NCBI GenBank assembly: GCA_012295275.1
Contig: CM022675.1
Span: 13,179,017 to 13,224,016, forward strand
DNA from: Chrysomallon squamiferum
Taxonomy: Eukaryota; Mollusca; Gastropoda; Neomphalida; Peltospiridae
DNA: 45,000 bases
Direction: 5' to 3'
The notes beneath the pieces were generated by a model that saw nothing but the letters and a program-made list of their open reading frames with translations, was not told where the DNA came from and made no database searches. The number at the start of each line of letters is the position of its first letter. Position 1 is the stretch's first letter. The position numbers were made by a program, and so were the translations under genes. Shown here piece after piece: positions 27,855 through 43,928 of the stretch.

Positions 27855-28604
27855 CGTAAATAAAAGACATATTAATGAACAACAACAGTATCATCGACGT
27901 TTGCTTATTAAATCTAAAAGAATAACAAATTAACAACACAAACAAACTCCAGCCTCACTGAACTTCGCATTAATTAAATTTGTCACACAAACACTCTCAC
28001 GTTTCCCAATGTCGGTAAATCTAGATATATCTTTTTCTTTTTTAATAACAATGGCGTTTTGTCAGCTCTCGCTTTCACAGTTTGACATTTCCCTTGAGGA
28101 CACCTGATTGAGGGACTCTGAGAGAATAAATAAAGTCTTCCAAATGAAAAACCTGAAGACATAAGAGCGATATTTTATTATTCTTTTTAAACGTAAAAAA
28201 AAAAGAAAAAGAAAACAAACAAAAAAATCTAATAAATGGAAATGTTAAAGTCTCGACAAAATTAATATTTTTATTATTTATTCTAATCTTTTTTCTTTTC
28301 TTTTTTTCTTTTCTTTTTCTTTTCTTAATACATTGTTCTTTTACAGTATTTCCAGACACTATGTTATTTAATGAAAAACTAAAACAGAAAACAAAAAAAC
28401 AATATATATATATATTTCATAACACGTATTACGGACATTTACTTGTGACACTTTTCTCGTCTTGTTTTTAATAACTGTTGTCGTTGTTGTTGCTACGTAT
28501 GTCGTTGTTAGGGCTGCTGGTACTCTTGTTGTTGTTGACATTTTGTTATTTGTTATCATAAATGTTATTATAAATCACTATTGGGGTTGTTAGTACTTTT
28601 ATCA
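27855..28604. other. Spacer, no gene seen
   Basis: AT-rich, with A-rich 28195-28225, T/C-rich 28288-28325 and GTT pieces 28480-28540. Confidence 0.5.
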
Positions 28605-28800
28605 GTGTATGGTATGCTATGCTATGTTATGGTATGGTAGTTTATGGTATAGTATGATATGATATGGTATGGTTTGATGCTATAGTGTGGTATGGAGTGT
28701 TATGGTGTGGTAAAGTGTGGTAAGATATAGTAGGGTATGGTGTGGTATGGTGTGGTAAGATATGGTATAATATGGTATGGTATGGTATGGTATGGTATGT
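28605..28800. repeat. Pentanucleotide (TATGG)n satellite
   Basis: Imperfect ggtat/gctat/ggtgt pentamers, becoming pure tatgg at 28766-28799. The right end is cleaner than the left. The His/Tyr/Pro-rich minus-strand frame is a by-product. Confidence 0.9.
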
Positions 28801-28954
28801 GTGAGACAAAATTAATGGCATCACAGATTTGAAATTATTTTGTCTGGTACAAAATATATTAAATCGTTTAATCTGTTATCGAGTTATATATGACTTGATG
28901 ACGTTAGTTGCTATGAAATGGCATTATATGTTTATTTTTGCTTTGGTTTTTGCT

Positions 28955-28957
<3 letters not shown>

Positions 28958-28988
<31 letters not shown>

Positions 28989-29041
28989 CTTTCATGTTTT
29001 GTTTTTGGTTTCGTTGTTGTTGTTGTTGTTGTTGTTGTTGG
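28958..29041. repeat. Poly-T and (GTT)n
   Basis: A 31-base T run, then nine GTT units at 29013-29040. Confidence 0.93.
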
Positions 29042-29338
29042 TTTTGTTAATTGTTATTTGTTAATTTTTTTTTTTTACTTTTTTCTTAATAAACATCAGC
29101 TGAAAATTATTAAGTGTTAGCTAAATGTAACGACACCTGTTACCCTTGATTTCAACCCGCACAGCGTAATTCAAAACACACACACAAATATTAAAGAGAT
29201 ACTCGAAACCAGATGTTAGATGCGTTTTCTCAGTTCAATTTTAAACAGCTGAACGAAATTAAATGCAAACTAGAAAGAATGAATTGAAACAGGCTCACCG
29301 TAATAACAACAGCAGCTATCACGCAAAGTACTTAAAAC

Positions 29339-29339
<1 letters not shown>

Positions 29340-29377
<38 letters not shown>

Positions 29378-29396
29378 GATAAAAAAAAAAAAAGAA
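29340..29396. repeat. Poly-A tracts
   Basis: About 35 A in a row, a short tacgat break and 12 more A. No retroposon body with a B-box is recognisable next to it. Confidence 0.9.
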
Positions 29397-29784
29397 GAAA
29401 TATTTCATATGTAGAACTAGAACTTCTCTCGTTGCATGATATTTTGCAATCTTCTTCTTCTTCTTTATTTTTATTTTTTGTTCTTTTTTTTTTTTTTTCG
29501 ATTCTTGTGGTAAATTGAAAAAAACACTGGTTTCTGTTCTTGTACTCAGAGACAGGCCAAACTCTCGCTGTTTACCCAGCTCAAAACGCATCACGTTAAT
29601 GACTCGGTTTAAGACATAGAACTCGAATCTCATGTTTTCTAATTTAGACTTTTTTTTTTCCTAATTTTTTTTTTTTTTTTTTTTTTATAAACTAAATTCG
29701 TTTCCGACGACGTTTCCAATCTTTTTATCTTCGATTTTCTTCGTTGTTCATGAGTATTCGTGAAGCAGTACGCCAACACGCACA

Positions 29785-30225
29785 GATATAGAACTTATTT
29801 AGATTTAAATACTTACATAAAATTACATCAGTAAACACAAATATAGAACTTATTTAGATTCAAATACTTACATAAAATTGCATTTATGCACACAAATATA
29901 GNTTTAAATTTATTTAGATTTAAATATTTAGATTTAAACATATAATGCATCAGTAAACAAATATAGTCTTATTTAGATTTCAGTAAACACACAAATATAG
30001 TATTTATTTAGATTTAAATATTTACATAAAATTACATCAGTAAACACAAATATAGTATTTATTTAGATTTAAATATTTACATAAAATTACATCAGTACAC
30101 ACAAATATAGTATTTATTTAGATTTAAATATTTACATAAAATTACGTCAGTAAACACAAATATAATATTTATTTATATTTAAATATTTACATAAAATTAC
30201 ATCAGTAAACACAAATATAATACTT
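29785..30225. repeat. 55-bp minisatellite
   Basis: Tandem units containing cagtaaacacaaatatag, tatttatttagatttaaa and tatttacataaaattacat. Copies starting at 30038, 30093, 30148 and 30203 are exactly 55 bp apart. Left copies (29785-30000) are more diverged, one is truncated, and the single N of the window falls here (29902). About eight units in all. No gene. Confidence 0.92.
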
Positions 30226-30416
30226 GACTGTTTGTCTTTAAATGTTTATCTATATATATGTAATCATATATATTTATCTATTTGAATTTATTTGTCTGTC
30301 TGTTTCTCTGTCTTCTATCTATTTATCTTTATGTATTCGTATATATTTATCTATCTCCATCTGTCTTTCTATATATCTGTTTATCTGTCTATTTGTCTAT
30401 ATGTCTACCAATATGT

Positions 30417-30429
30417 TCTCTCTCTCTCC

Positions 30430-30511
<82 letters not shown>
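30417..30511. repeat. (TC)n array with TATC/TGTC flanks
   Basis: Pure TC about 80 bases long, flanked on both sides by tatc/tgtc tetramers (30240-30416 and 30511-30545). Confidence 0.96.
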
Positions 30512-30515
<4 letters not shown>

Positions 30516-30763
30516 CTATGTCTGTCTATCTCTATATCTATGTTTCAGTGTATCTGTTCACGTTGATGGTTTTATCAGTTTGAATGTGATAGTTAAACTA
30601 CACACGATGATCTGATCACAACACGTGATTTTCTTTTAATACCTGAACTTAAAGGAGAAGATTCATTACTTGTAGAACAGTCTCATTATTGATTTTATTG
30701 ATTTAAGAGAGAAAAAAATGTATTAAATATTGGATGAGTTGAGGCAAAGGATGGAAACATACG

Positions 30764-30928
<165 letters not shown>

Positions 30929-30991
30929 ACCGAAGATTGACGACTATAAATGATATATTTAGCAAATATTCATCATACGTCTGGAGAAAGG

Positions 30992-31135
30992 CTGCTACTA
31001 CTACTATTACTACCACCACTACTACTATTACTACTACTACTACTACTACTATTACTACTACTACTACTACGTCTACTACCACTATTATTACTACTACTGC
31101 TGCTGTGATTACTACTACTGCTGCTGCTACAACAA
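30992..31135. repeat. (ACT)n mosaic
   Basis: ACT, ATT, ACC and GCT triplets in one register. Confidence 0.93.
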
Positions 31136-34130
<2,995 letters not shown>

Positions 34131-35156
34131 AGCAAAATCGATAAAACGTAAATAATATTTCCTAGATAATATTGCAATGCTGATGGGGATAAAATTGTCC
34201 AAGTTTGAAAAATCAATGTTCAAAATGACAGGGTAGAACTGATGGAATGTCATTAGGTCTTTCAGTTCATTTATTTTTATATTTACTCATTTTTTCTTGT
34301 TTTCATCTCTTTTGTAATATTAAAAACAGAAATGATTAGCCGATGAACACAGTGAAATTTCACACATGTAATCAATTTCTGAGGTTACCATGGAAACCTA
34401 CTTAACATTTTGTCCTGAAAAAGTATATTGCCGCTTTTGAGATTGCTAAATGTTTCACATGGAAATAATACTCGTTCCTTTTTTCTTTCTGATTTTTTTT
34501 TTTTTTTTTTTTCCACAAATAGTGCCGGTTTTTAGGTCGCTTGGCTTAAATTTCCACACACTACTAGTGCCTGTTATTAAGATCGGTTGATTTTTCACAC
34601 TGAAATATTACCCATTTCTTTTTGATGTGAAAATATTACTTCTTAATGTTGTTTTGTTTTGTTTTTTTTTTTTAATGAAAATATTACCTATAATTACGAT
34701 GCTTATTTTACTCACGGAAATATTTCTACTTATAAACTTCTACTATTAGTATTACAGCTATTACTACTACTAGTACTACTACTACTTATTATTATTATTG
34801 TTCTTGTTGTTATTACCATCATCATAATCATCATCATCATCATCGTCATCGTTATTTTCAAACAAAAACGGTGCCTCTATTAAATTCTCTCTTTTTTTAT
34901 TTTTTTTTTCTTTTTTTAAAATAATAATTATTACTTATTAACAACACTTCATTGTTTTTACGAAATACCTACGTATAAGTACCTCACTCGATTATCGAAA
35001 ATGTCACTAATTTCCCCACAGCCTTGGCTTTTTAAATTATTTTTATTATTATTCTCTCTTTCGTTCTTTCTTTCTTTCTTTACCTTTGTTTCGTTTCGTT
35101 TTTTTTGTGTATACATACATAAACACATACATACGTGTCTGTGTATGCATGCATGG

Positions 35157-35159
<3 letters not shown>
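34131..35159. other. Spacer, no gene seen
   Basis: AT-rich, poly-T at 34492-34512, ACT/ATT triplets 34740-34800, CAT 34818-34850. A loose repeat of 'ttcacacNgaaatattac' with T-rich linkers occurs at 34450-34640. Confidence 0.5.
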
Positions 35160-35189
<30 letters not shown>

Positions 35190-35211
35190 TGTATGTATGT
35201 ATGTATGTTTG

Positions 35212-35243
<32 letters not shown>

Positions 35244-35306
35244 TGTATGTATGTATGTATGTATGTATGTATGTATGTATGTATGTATGTATGTATGTAT
35301 GTATGT
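35160..35306. repeat. (ATGT)n array
   Basis: About 36 ATGT units with one interruption near 35208-35216. The Cys-Met-Tyr-Val frames are artefacts. Confidence 0.97.
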
Positions 35307-35689
35307 CCCCTATGAGCCAATAACTACTCTCCTGAACTCTACGGCTTTTACAAGCAATCTTTTTTCAATCTCCAAAACCAAAGCGCATCGATGTTTGATA
35401 TACAGAGATCACGATAATGACAAAACAGAGCACATTTTCTGTTCAATACTTTCACCAGCTGGTATTCTCTAGATTGCTATTAGAGAAATTACTTGTAATT
35501 TAGCTGTTTGTATCTCGTGCGTTAATGCTGTCGCTGCTCCAGCTTACTGAAAGCATTTGCAGATAATGTAATTTGTTAAATGAACGAAAATGAATAAGTG
35601 ATGACGAGGTTAATGATGATGACGATAATGGTGATGATAATAATCTGTCGTAGTAGTGGTGCTGGTGGTGATGATGGTTTAGAAGTAGT

Positions 35690-35880
35690 AATACATACAT
35701 ACATAGACACACACAAATACCTATACAAATATATATATATATATACAAACATATATGTATGTATGTATGTATGTATATACATATATACATACATACACAG
35801 ATACGTGCACACTACATACACATTAACATATAGACACGCATACATGCACTACACCCTCACACATACACAGACATACACAA
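35690..35880. repeat. (ATAC)n/(GTAT)n inverted compound repeat
   Basis: atacatacatacata at 35690, AT at 35730-35744, gtatgtatgtatgtatgtat at 35757-35776, then acatatatacatacataca. Left and right arms are complementary. Confidence 0.9.
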
Positions 35881-35889
35881 CATACCCAC

Positions 35890-36195
35890 GTCCTTCAAAC
35901 GGACAAGTTTGGACTGTTTAAACAAGATACGTGTTTACTGCAGTTAAGTGAGATCCAGTTACTCACAGCGGCTCTAGAAAACAGCACGACACATCACATT
36001 TCCTGCGTGGAAGCAACTCGTTTGAAAAACTCCACTAGCGGCGAGCGAGGAGAAGATTTTTGTCATCGAAGCCGAGAAAAACACGCCAAAGCCAGGAAAC
36101 TGAGTCGATCTCTTTATCCCAGCCATCCATCTTCATTTGAATCATCCCGCTTCGTCTTGTACTTTTCTCTGTATCTCGGGGAGGGGGCAGTTGTT
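35890..36195 (+). other. Complex-sequence island; possible 5' exon or promoter of the receptor gene
   Basis: This is one of few stretches near the receptor without microsatellite. It is mixed-composition and G+C-richer than its surroundings, and an in-frame open stretch runs 36007-36204, with no similarity I recognise. It lies about 700-1000 bp upstream of the receptor acceptor on the same strand, so it could hold the transcription start or a noncoding first exon. GT-containing donor candidates (GTGAGA, GTGATT) occur near 36277-36290, after a short T-rich stretch. No TATA box is evident. The assignment is inference from position and composition only. Confidence 0.25.
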
Positions 36196-36299
36196 TGCTT
36201 TTAGATATTTATTTATTTGTTGTTGTTGTTTCTGTTGTTATTTTTGTTGTTGTTTATCGTTTCTTTTTTCCAGAGGGTGAGAGGGTGATTTTTAAAATT

Positions 36300-36588
36300 T
36301 TTATTAATAGTGTTAGTACTAACAATAGTGGTAGTAATAGTACTAGTGGAAGCAGTGGTAGAAGAGGTAGTAGTAGTAGCAGTAGCATTAGTATTAGCAG
36401 CAGTAGTAGTAGTAATAGTACTAGCGGAAGTAGTGGTAGTGGCAGTAGAAGTAGTAGTAGCAGTAGCAGCAGCAGTAGTATTAGCAGTAGAAGAGATAGT
36501 AGTAGGAGTAGTACTGGCAGCAGTACTAGTTGAAAATGTAGTAGTGGGAGTAATAATAGATGTAGTAGTAGTAGTAGTAGTAGTTGTA

Positions 36589-36619
<31 letters not shown>

Positions 36620-36717
36620 CAGTAGAAGAGATAGTAGTAGGAGTAGTACTGGCAGCAGTACTAGTTGAAAATGTAGTAGTGGGAGTAATAATAGATGTAG
36701 TAGTAGTAGTAGTAGTT

Positions 36718-36760
<43 letters not shown>

Positions 36761-36870
36761 CAGTAGAAGAGATAGTAGTAGGAGTAGTACTGGCAGCAGT
36801 ACTAGTTGAAAATGTAGTAGTGGGAGTAATAATAGATGTAGAAGTAGTTGTTGTAGTAGTAGTATTTTAG
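36300..36870 (+). repeat. AGT-triplet satellite with a 135-141 bp higher-order repeat, upstream of the receptor exon
   Basis: AGT/AGC triplets fill this stretch. Inside it a longer unit recurs: gcagtagaagagatag starts at 36484, 36619 and 36760 (steps of 135 and 141), each followed by the same tggcagcagtactagttgaa and gtgggagtaataatag segments and then a variable number of AGT triplets. Copies differ mainly in triplet number. A Val/Ala-rich open frame across it is a by-product of triplet repetition. It probably lies in the intron before the receptor exon. Confidence 0.9.
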
Positions 36871-36901
36871 TAAAAATTAATTACCGTGTCTTCTGTTTCA
36901 G
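36871..36901 (+). promoter_or_regulatory. 3' splice acceptor of the receptor exon
   Basis: A pyrimidine-rich run ending in cttctgtttcag, followed by ATAGTCTGATG, is a good metazoan acceptor. The mature exon would begin at 36902, eight bases before the first ATG. This implies at least one upstream exon, probably 5' UTR. A GTG codon at 36886 lies inside the acceptor, so it should not be taken as a start. Confidence 0.7.
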
Positions 36902-36909
36902 ATAGTCTG

Positions 36910-38040
36910 ATGACGTCGACGTCTGCGGAACCCCCCATACAGGGGACCCTGTCCCTGGAAATCCCGGCTGAGCTGTTCAACCTGACTCTGTCCTTGGAGA
37001 GCAAAGGTTACGAAGAGTTTTACCTCAAAGCTCGGTTTATCACCGGACTCATCTTCTACCCCATCGTCTGCCTCATCGGTCTCATCGGTAACATTCTCAG
37101 CATAATCGTCATGTGTCAGAAACAGATGACGTCATCAACTAATGTGTACCTTCTCGCCTTGGCAATTTCCGACAGTATTAAAATTATCAGCGATTTCTTG
37201 TACTTCACCGTCATCCTCCTGTTAGAGATCGACTTCCCCAAGGGCGACAAAGCGTTCGGCTTCCTGTATCCCTACGCGCACTATATTTTCAACACCTCGT
37301 TGTGTATATCCGCATGGCTGACGGTTTCCGTTGCGGTGGAGAGATACGTTTACGTGTGCCACCCGATCAAGGTCAAAGGTTACTGCACTATATCCCGGGC
37401 GCGGACTATTTCCATGTCTGTGTTCGTCGTGATGAGTTTTCTCGCAATTCCCTACGCGATGCGGTACACGACGTTCGAAAAGAGAAACAACATCACCGGC
37501 GCTGTGCACTACGCGCTCAAAGTCACGGATCTGTGGCAGAACCAGATGTTTGCCAAGACGTACACGTGGATTCAGAACTTTCTCCGTTCCATCATTCCTC
37601 TGTTTTTACTAATCGTTCTCAACACGTGCATCATGTACGGAATTCGGCGATGTCGATTCGGAAGGTTCAAGAGCAACAGACGATACCGAATTACGATCAT
37701 GTTAGTGTGCGTCATTCTTGTCTTTCTCGTTTTCATAACCCCGGACGCCATTATGTCGACTTTTTTCGGCTTCGGATATTACGAAGAGACGTTTCTTCGC
37801 AGAGGAATCCGAGAAATCACGGATCTCTTACTGCTTGTTAATTCTGGGACCAATTTTATCATCTACTGTATTTTTAACACCATTTTCTGGCGTAGTTTTG
37901 TGTTTCTTTTCTGTCGGCCATGTTGTAGTGGGCCGGACGAAGATCCGGAAGGTTCCAGAAGATTCTCACTTCCGAGTAGAGCCGTAGTTATCTCCCTTAG
38001 GAAAGAAGGCAGCCGGCGAGATTTATATGCAACGATATGA
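36910..38040 (+). CDS. Class A (rhodopsin-like) neuropeptide-type GPCR, complete single-exon CDS
   Basis: Encodes 376 residues with seven hydrophobic segments, near residues 43-69, 78-104, 118-142, 165-184, 222-245, 262-287 and 301-324. It should signal from the plasma membrane through G proteins; the ligand is unknown. Family marks seen: GN at 60-61 (N1.50), LLALAISD with D88 (2.50), ERY 144-146 followed by VYVCHP, P230 in TM5, TPD with P278 in TM6, NSGTNFIIY 311-319 in TM7, then FCRPCC 334-339, a likely palmitoylation and membrane-anchor site. NLT (24-26) and NIT (194-196) are possible N-glycosylation sites. The layout resembles FMRFamide-receptor-like or B0563.6-like orphan receptors of protostomes; that placement is from memory of the family. 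Oddities: 3.25 is Tyr120, not Cys; the TM4-TM5 loop has no Cys; CWxP is FITP and NPxxY is NFIIY. The start is the first ATG after the acceptor at 36900-36901. The frame stays open back to the acceptor, so an upstream coding exon cannot be excluded. G+C is clearly higher than in the flanks. No frame breaks are seen. Confidence 0.93.
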   Translation: MTSTSAEPPIQGTLSLEIPAELFNLTLSLESKGYEEFYLKARFITGLIFYPIVCLIGLIGNILSIIVMCQKQMTSSTNVYLLALAISDSIKIISDFLYFTVILLLEIDFPKGDKAFGFLYPYAHYIFNTSLCISAWLTVSVAVERYVYVCHPIKVKGYCTISRARTISMSVFVVMSFLAIPYAMRYTTFEKRNNITGAVHYALKVTDLWQNQMFAKTYTWIQNFLRSIIPLFLLIVLNTCIMYGIRRCRFGRFKSNRRYRITIMLVCVILVFLVFITPDAIMSTFFGFGYYEETFLRRGIREITDLLLLVNSGTNFIIYCIFNTIFWRSFVFLFCRPCCSGPDEDPEGSRRFSLPSRAVVISLRKEGSRRDLYATI

Positions 38041-38088
38041 CGTAATATTTGCATAAATGTGATACAGCGATGATTAAATCTCTGTTGT

Positions 38089-38090
38089 GA

Positions 38091-38133
<43 letters not shown>

Positions 38134-38234
38134 TTTATTTTTTTTTTTTTTTATTATCGTTGTACCTGTTATTATTACTCTTATTATTATGCCATCATTA
38201 TAATGATTTTCATTATAATTATCGTTATATTCAC

Positions 38235-38265
<31 letters not shown>

Positions 38266-38365
38266 GCTGATGTTGTTGTTATTACCATTACTATCATCAT
38301 AATATTTCATCATCATCACCACCGTCATTGTCATCGTTATAATCATTATCATTATCATCATCATC
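38089..38365. repeat. ATT and CAT triplet mosaic after the receptor stop codon
   Basis: ATT at 38089-38132, poly-T, ATT at 38239-38266, GTT, then CAT/TCA to 38365. It begins about 50 bases after the receptor stop, so it may lie in the 3' UTR. No AATAAA is seen before it. Confidence 0.92.
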
Positions 38366-38653
38366 AAGTTATTAAAAATTAAAATTTGTTTCCCTTTGTT
38401 CAGTATGTTAAAAAAAATAACACAAATTTCACTTAATTTAAATTAAATTTTTGTGATCTTATTTTCTGAGGGAAACAGAAAGAATGGAATGTATAATTTC
38501 ATGTTTGCATTTGTACGTGAATTCATTTTCTAATTACGGTCACACACATACACAGAAAAACAAACAAAGAAATGGAAACAAACGTACTATTTTAACTAAA
38601 TCAATTAAAAACAGACTTCCATTCAAATTCAGGAGAGTTTGTATTTATTTCTA

Positions 38654-38990
<337 letters not shown>

Positions 38991-39124
38991 TATTTTTAAC
39001 TTTATACTTCTTTTGTTTTTAAAATTTTGTTTATTTTGTTTTTGTTAGCAACTGTGCAGTAAATATTAAAAACAGACAAAACGGTTTTGTTATTTTTTTA
39101 AGTCATTTGTTTATTTTGCAAGTA

Positions 39125-39127
<3 letters not shown>

Positions 39128-39205
<78 letters not shown>

Positions 39206-39229
39206 CCTCCCTCCCTCCCTCCCTCTCTC
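39128..39229. repeat. (CT)n then (CCCT)n array
   Basis: CT to 39200, seven ccct units to 39229. Confidence 0.96.

Positions 39230-40575
<1,346 letters not shown>

Positions 40576-40617
<42 letters not shown>
40576..40617. repeat. (AAT)n array
   Basis: Fourteen perfect AAT units. Confidence 0.96.
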
Positions 40618-40618
<1 letters not shown>

Positions 40619-40782
40619 GTATTAAATCTAGTTTTATTTTTTTAAAAGCAATTCTAAAATAAATAAAGTGAAAGGAGTGTATGTTTTGTGTGCATTCATC
40701 TGCATATACGCGTATGTTATATATAGGTGTGTGCGTGCGTCAGTGTCTTTTTAAAACAATAAAGGAAGATCGATTTCAATAG

Positions 40783-40784
<2 letters not shown>

Positions 40785-40850
<66 letters not shown>
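40785..40850. repeat. (AG)n array
   Basis: Pure AG over 65 bases. Confidence 0.96.
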
Positions 40851-40852
<2 letters not shown>

Positions 40853-41189
40853 AAGAGAATATTTGTTTTTATGTAGGATTAAAGACAAATGAAATATTTG
40901 TTTTTTATGTATATGTCTAAATATTTATTATAAATGATTAAATCCAATACTGTCCTATTTATTTTATTTTTATTTAATGATTCCAGAGAAGATTAAAGTA
41001 ACTGCTTCTGACAAAAAGAAACAAGAAACACTCTATTTCGCGTGATTATTTTCATTTTTAAAACCTTTGTATCTAAAAGAAGAAAAAGAAAGACAGAAAA
41101 AAACCTCTCCGAAAACACAAGAAAGTCTGAGATCGCGTTTCCAAAATAATAGTTTTAAATTTAAATTTATTTAATTCTGGCACGTAAGT

Positions 41190-41300
41190 ATAACGCGGAA
41201 GTTTTGCATTCACTAGTGACGTCAGAAGAGCGAAAATAGCCGGAGAATTACAAGTTAGAGCAGAAACGCAATTTGATTGGCTAAGAGTTGTGCTGTTTTT
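41190..41300. promoter_or_regulatory. Possible promoter-type cluster with CRE and inverted CCAAT
   Basis: A TGACGTCA (41217-41224), a CGGAAG (41195-41200) and gattggct, an inverted CCAAT box (about 41274-41281), fall within 90 bases in a complex, non-repetitive stretch. A minus-strand open frame covers it but shows no recognisable domain. The sites are visible; function is inference. Confidence 0.2.
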
Positions 41301-41504
41301 CTCCGTATTGTTGCGAATCACAGCTGGATGAAACAGATATCTCATATTACTCAAGCTGCTTTTAAAATTAATCTTTAAAAATTTCAAACAGATATCTTAA
41401 ATGTGTTTTGTAATTGATTGATCAGCATTTTTTGTTTTTGTTTACTCATTTAATGTCTTTTGTTTTCTTTTATTTATTTGTATAATCTATTTATTATATT
41501 TAAT

Positions 41505-41520
41505 TTATTAATTAATTAAT

Positions 41521-41563
<43 letters not shown>

Positions 41564-41640
41564 GTTATTTAGTTATTTATCTAATTACATATCTATTTAT
41601 TTTATTTTATTTTACTTTATTTTATATCACATTTTATTTT
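41505..41640. repeat. (ATTT)n array
   Basis: ATTT tetramers at 41518-41565, with TTAG and ATTTT variants to 41640. Confidence 0.92.
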
Positions 41641-41929
41641 TATTTGTATTTACAAAATTTAAACTCACATGTCAAAATAAAATCACAAAACTCCTCAAAA
41701 TATCAACCCTCAACAACTCCTCCTGCTTACTACTACCACTACTACTACTACAATTCCTCCTTACTACTACTACTACAACTACTACTACTACTATGATTTA
41801 TTATTATAATTATTATCGATTACTATTGTTGGTTATTGTTGTGTTGTTTATAATATATCTCAGTCTCTATCGGAGCTATTTCAGTTGTGTTTCGAAGTTA
41901 AAGATACAAATAACATTTCCATGTTTTTC

Positions 41930-41961
<32 letters not shown>

Positions 41962-42187
41962 ATGTGTATGTCTGTTTTCTTTATTCCTTCTATCGGAAAT
42001 TCGTCCACAATTCAGAGACCATTTATCAAAAAGAAAAAAATTCTGTAAACCACACATCAATTGTTAGCTCAGATAAATAGAATTACTCGAATTTATTTCT
42101 TCGTCTCGTCCAAATTTTCGTAGTATTTAATGTAATTTCTTTTTCAGTTCTTTTTTCTGGTTTTCTTTTTCAATGTAATTTTTTTGT

Positions 42188-42227
<40 letters not shown>

Positions 42228-43110
42228 TCTGTTTTTGTTACTAGAAAGAAATATATGTTATTTTTTTGGTTTCTTTCTTTTGTTAGGTCATGAATATTTA
42301 TTAGGTATCATAATTGGTAGCTTTATCACGTTTCCAATTTATTAGCTTCTGTTTTTTTTTTCTTTTATTTTAATTTTTATTTGCATTTTGTTTTATTTTA
42401 TTATTCTGTTTCAGTTCTTAACGTGCACTATTTAGTGTTCTATATTTTCTGTATTGTTTGTTTATATGTATTTATTTATTTATTTTTATTTTTATTTTAT
42501 TTTATTTAATTTTTTTATTTACTAATAATATCTATATATTATTTTTTGGGGGATACTTTCGAATGAAATCGGGATTTTTTCATTATTCTTTTATCTTTTA
42601 TAGAACAAATTCTTGTAGTAGCAGTAGTTGAAGTAGTGGTAGTAGTAGCAACAACAAGAACAAACAATAACAGTAATAATAACAACAACAAGAAGATATA
42701 ACAAACTAAATATATGACAGTATATAACACAGCAAACAAATATCAGTGCATACCAAATTAAATATAAAACAAACCTTATACAATACAATACCTCACTACG
42801 CATAGGAAAGTAAGATGTTTGACAAAATATAACTAAAATTATGACGCAAAATATATCCAAGGTCGCTAACAGTTTGACAACAGCCATTAACTTCTGAGTC
42901 TTTTTCTTCTTGTTCTTCTTCATCAATGACGCTTCCGCAGATTACGTTTAACTCTGCAGAGAATACGACGTGCAAGATAAAATCACTTGTCGAAGATGTG
43001 CGAGCAATTATCTCAGTTTTCAGTCGATTCCCCTGTGAGTTACATAAGACCTGAAGTTTAATAAGAAAAGTGAGTTAACAGTCAGTGTCACCTTGTTCTC
43101 ATTTGTCTTG
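41641..43110. other. Spacer, no gene seen
   Basis: ACT triplets at 41730-41800, poly-T at 41938-41960 and 42198-42225, T/A-rich to 42540, AGT/AAC at 42615-42690, unique sequence after. Open frames show no domain. Confidence 0.5.

Positions 43111-43928
<818 letters not shown>

Noticed and set aside
29785-30225. CRISPR-like array
   Set aside because: The units are directly tandem with no spacers, and the sequence is eukaryotic.
36310-36870. 186-codon Val/Ala-rich frame
   Set aside because: It is the AGT satellite in one register, and lies in the intron before the receptor exon.
36886-36909. GTG start extending the receptor by eight residues
   Set aside because: It falls within the polypyrimidine tract and AG of a good splice acceptor, so it should not be in the mRNA.
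37302-37841. 179-codon plus-strand frame within the receptor exon
   Set aside because: Shadow frame of the receptor CDS; the receptor frame carries all the family motifs.
41073-41387. 104-codon minus-strand frame in complex sequence
   Set aside because: No recognisable motif, a poly-Phe end from A-rich DNA, and no splice context that supports it.
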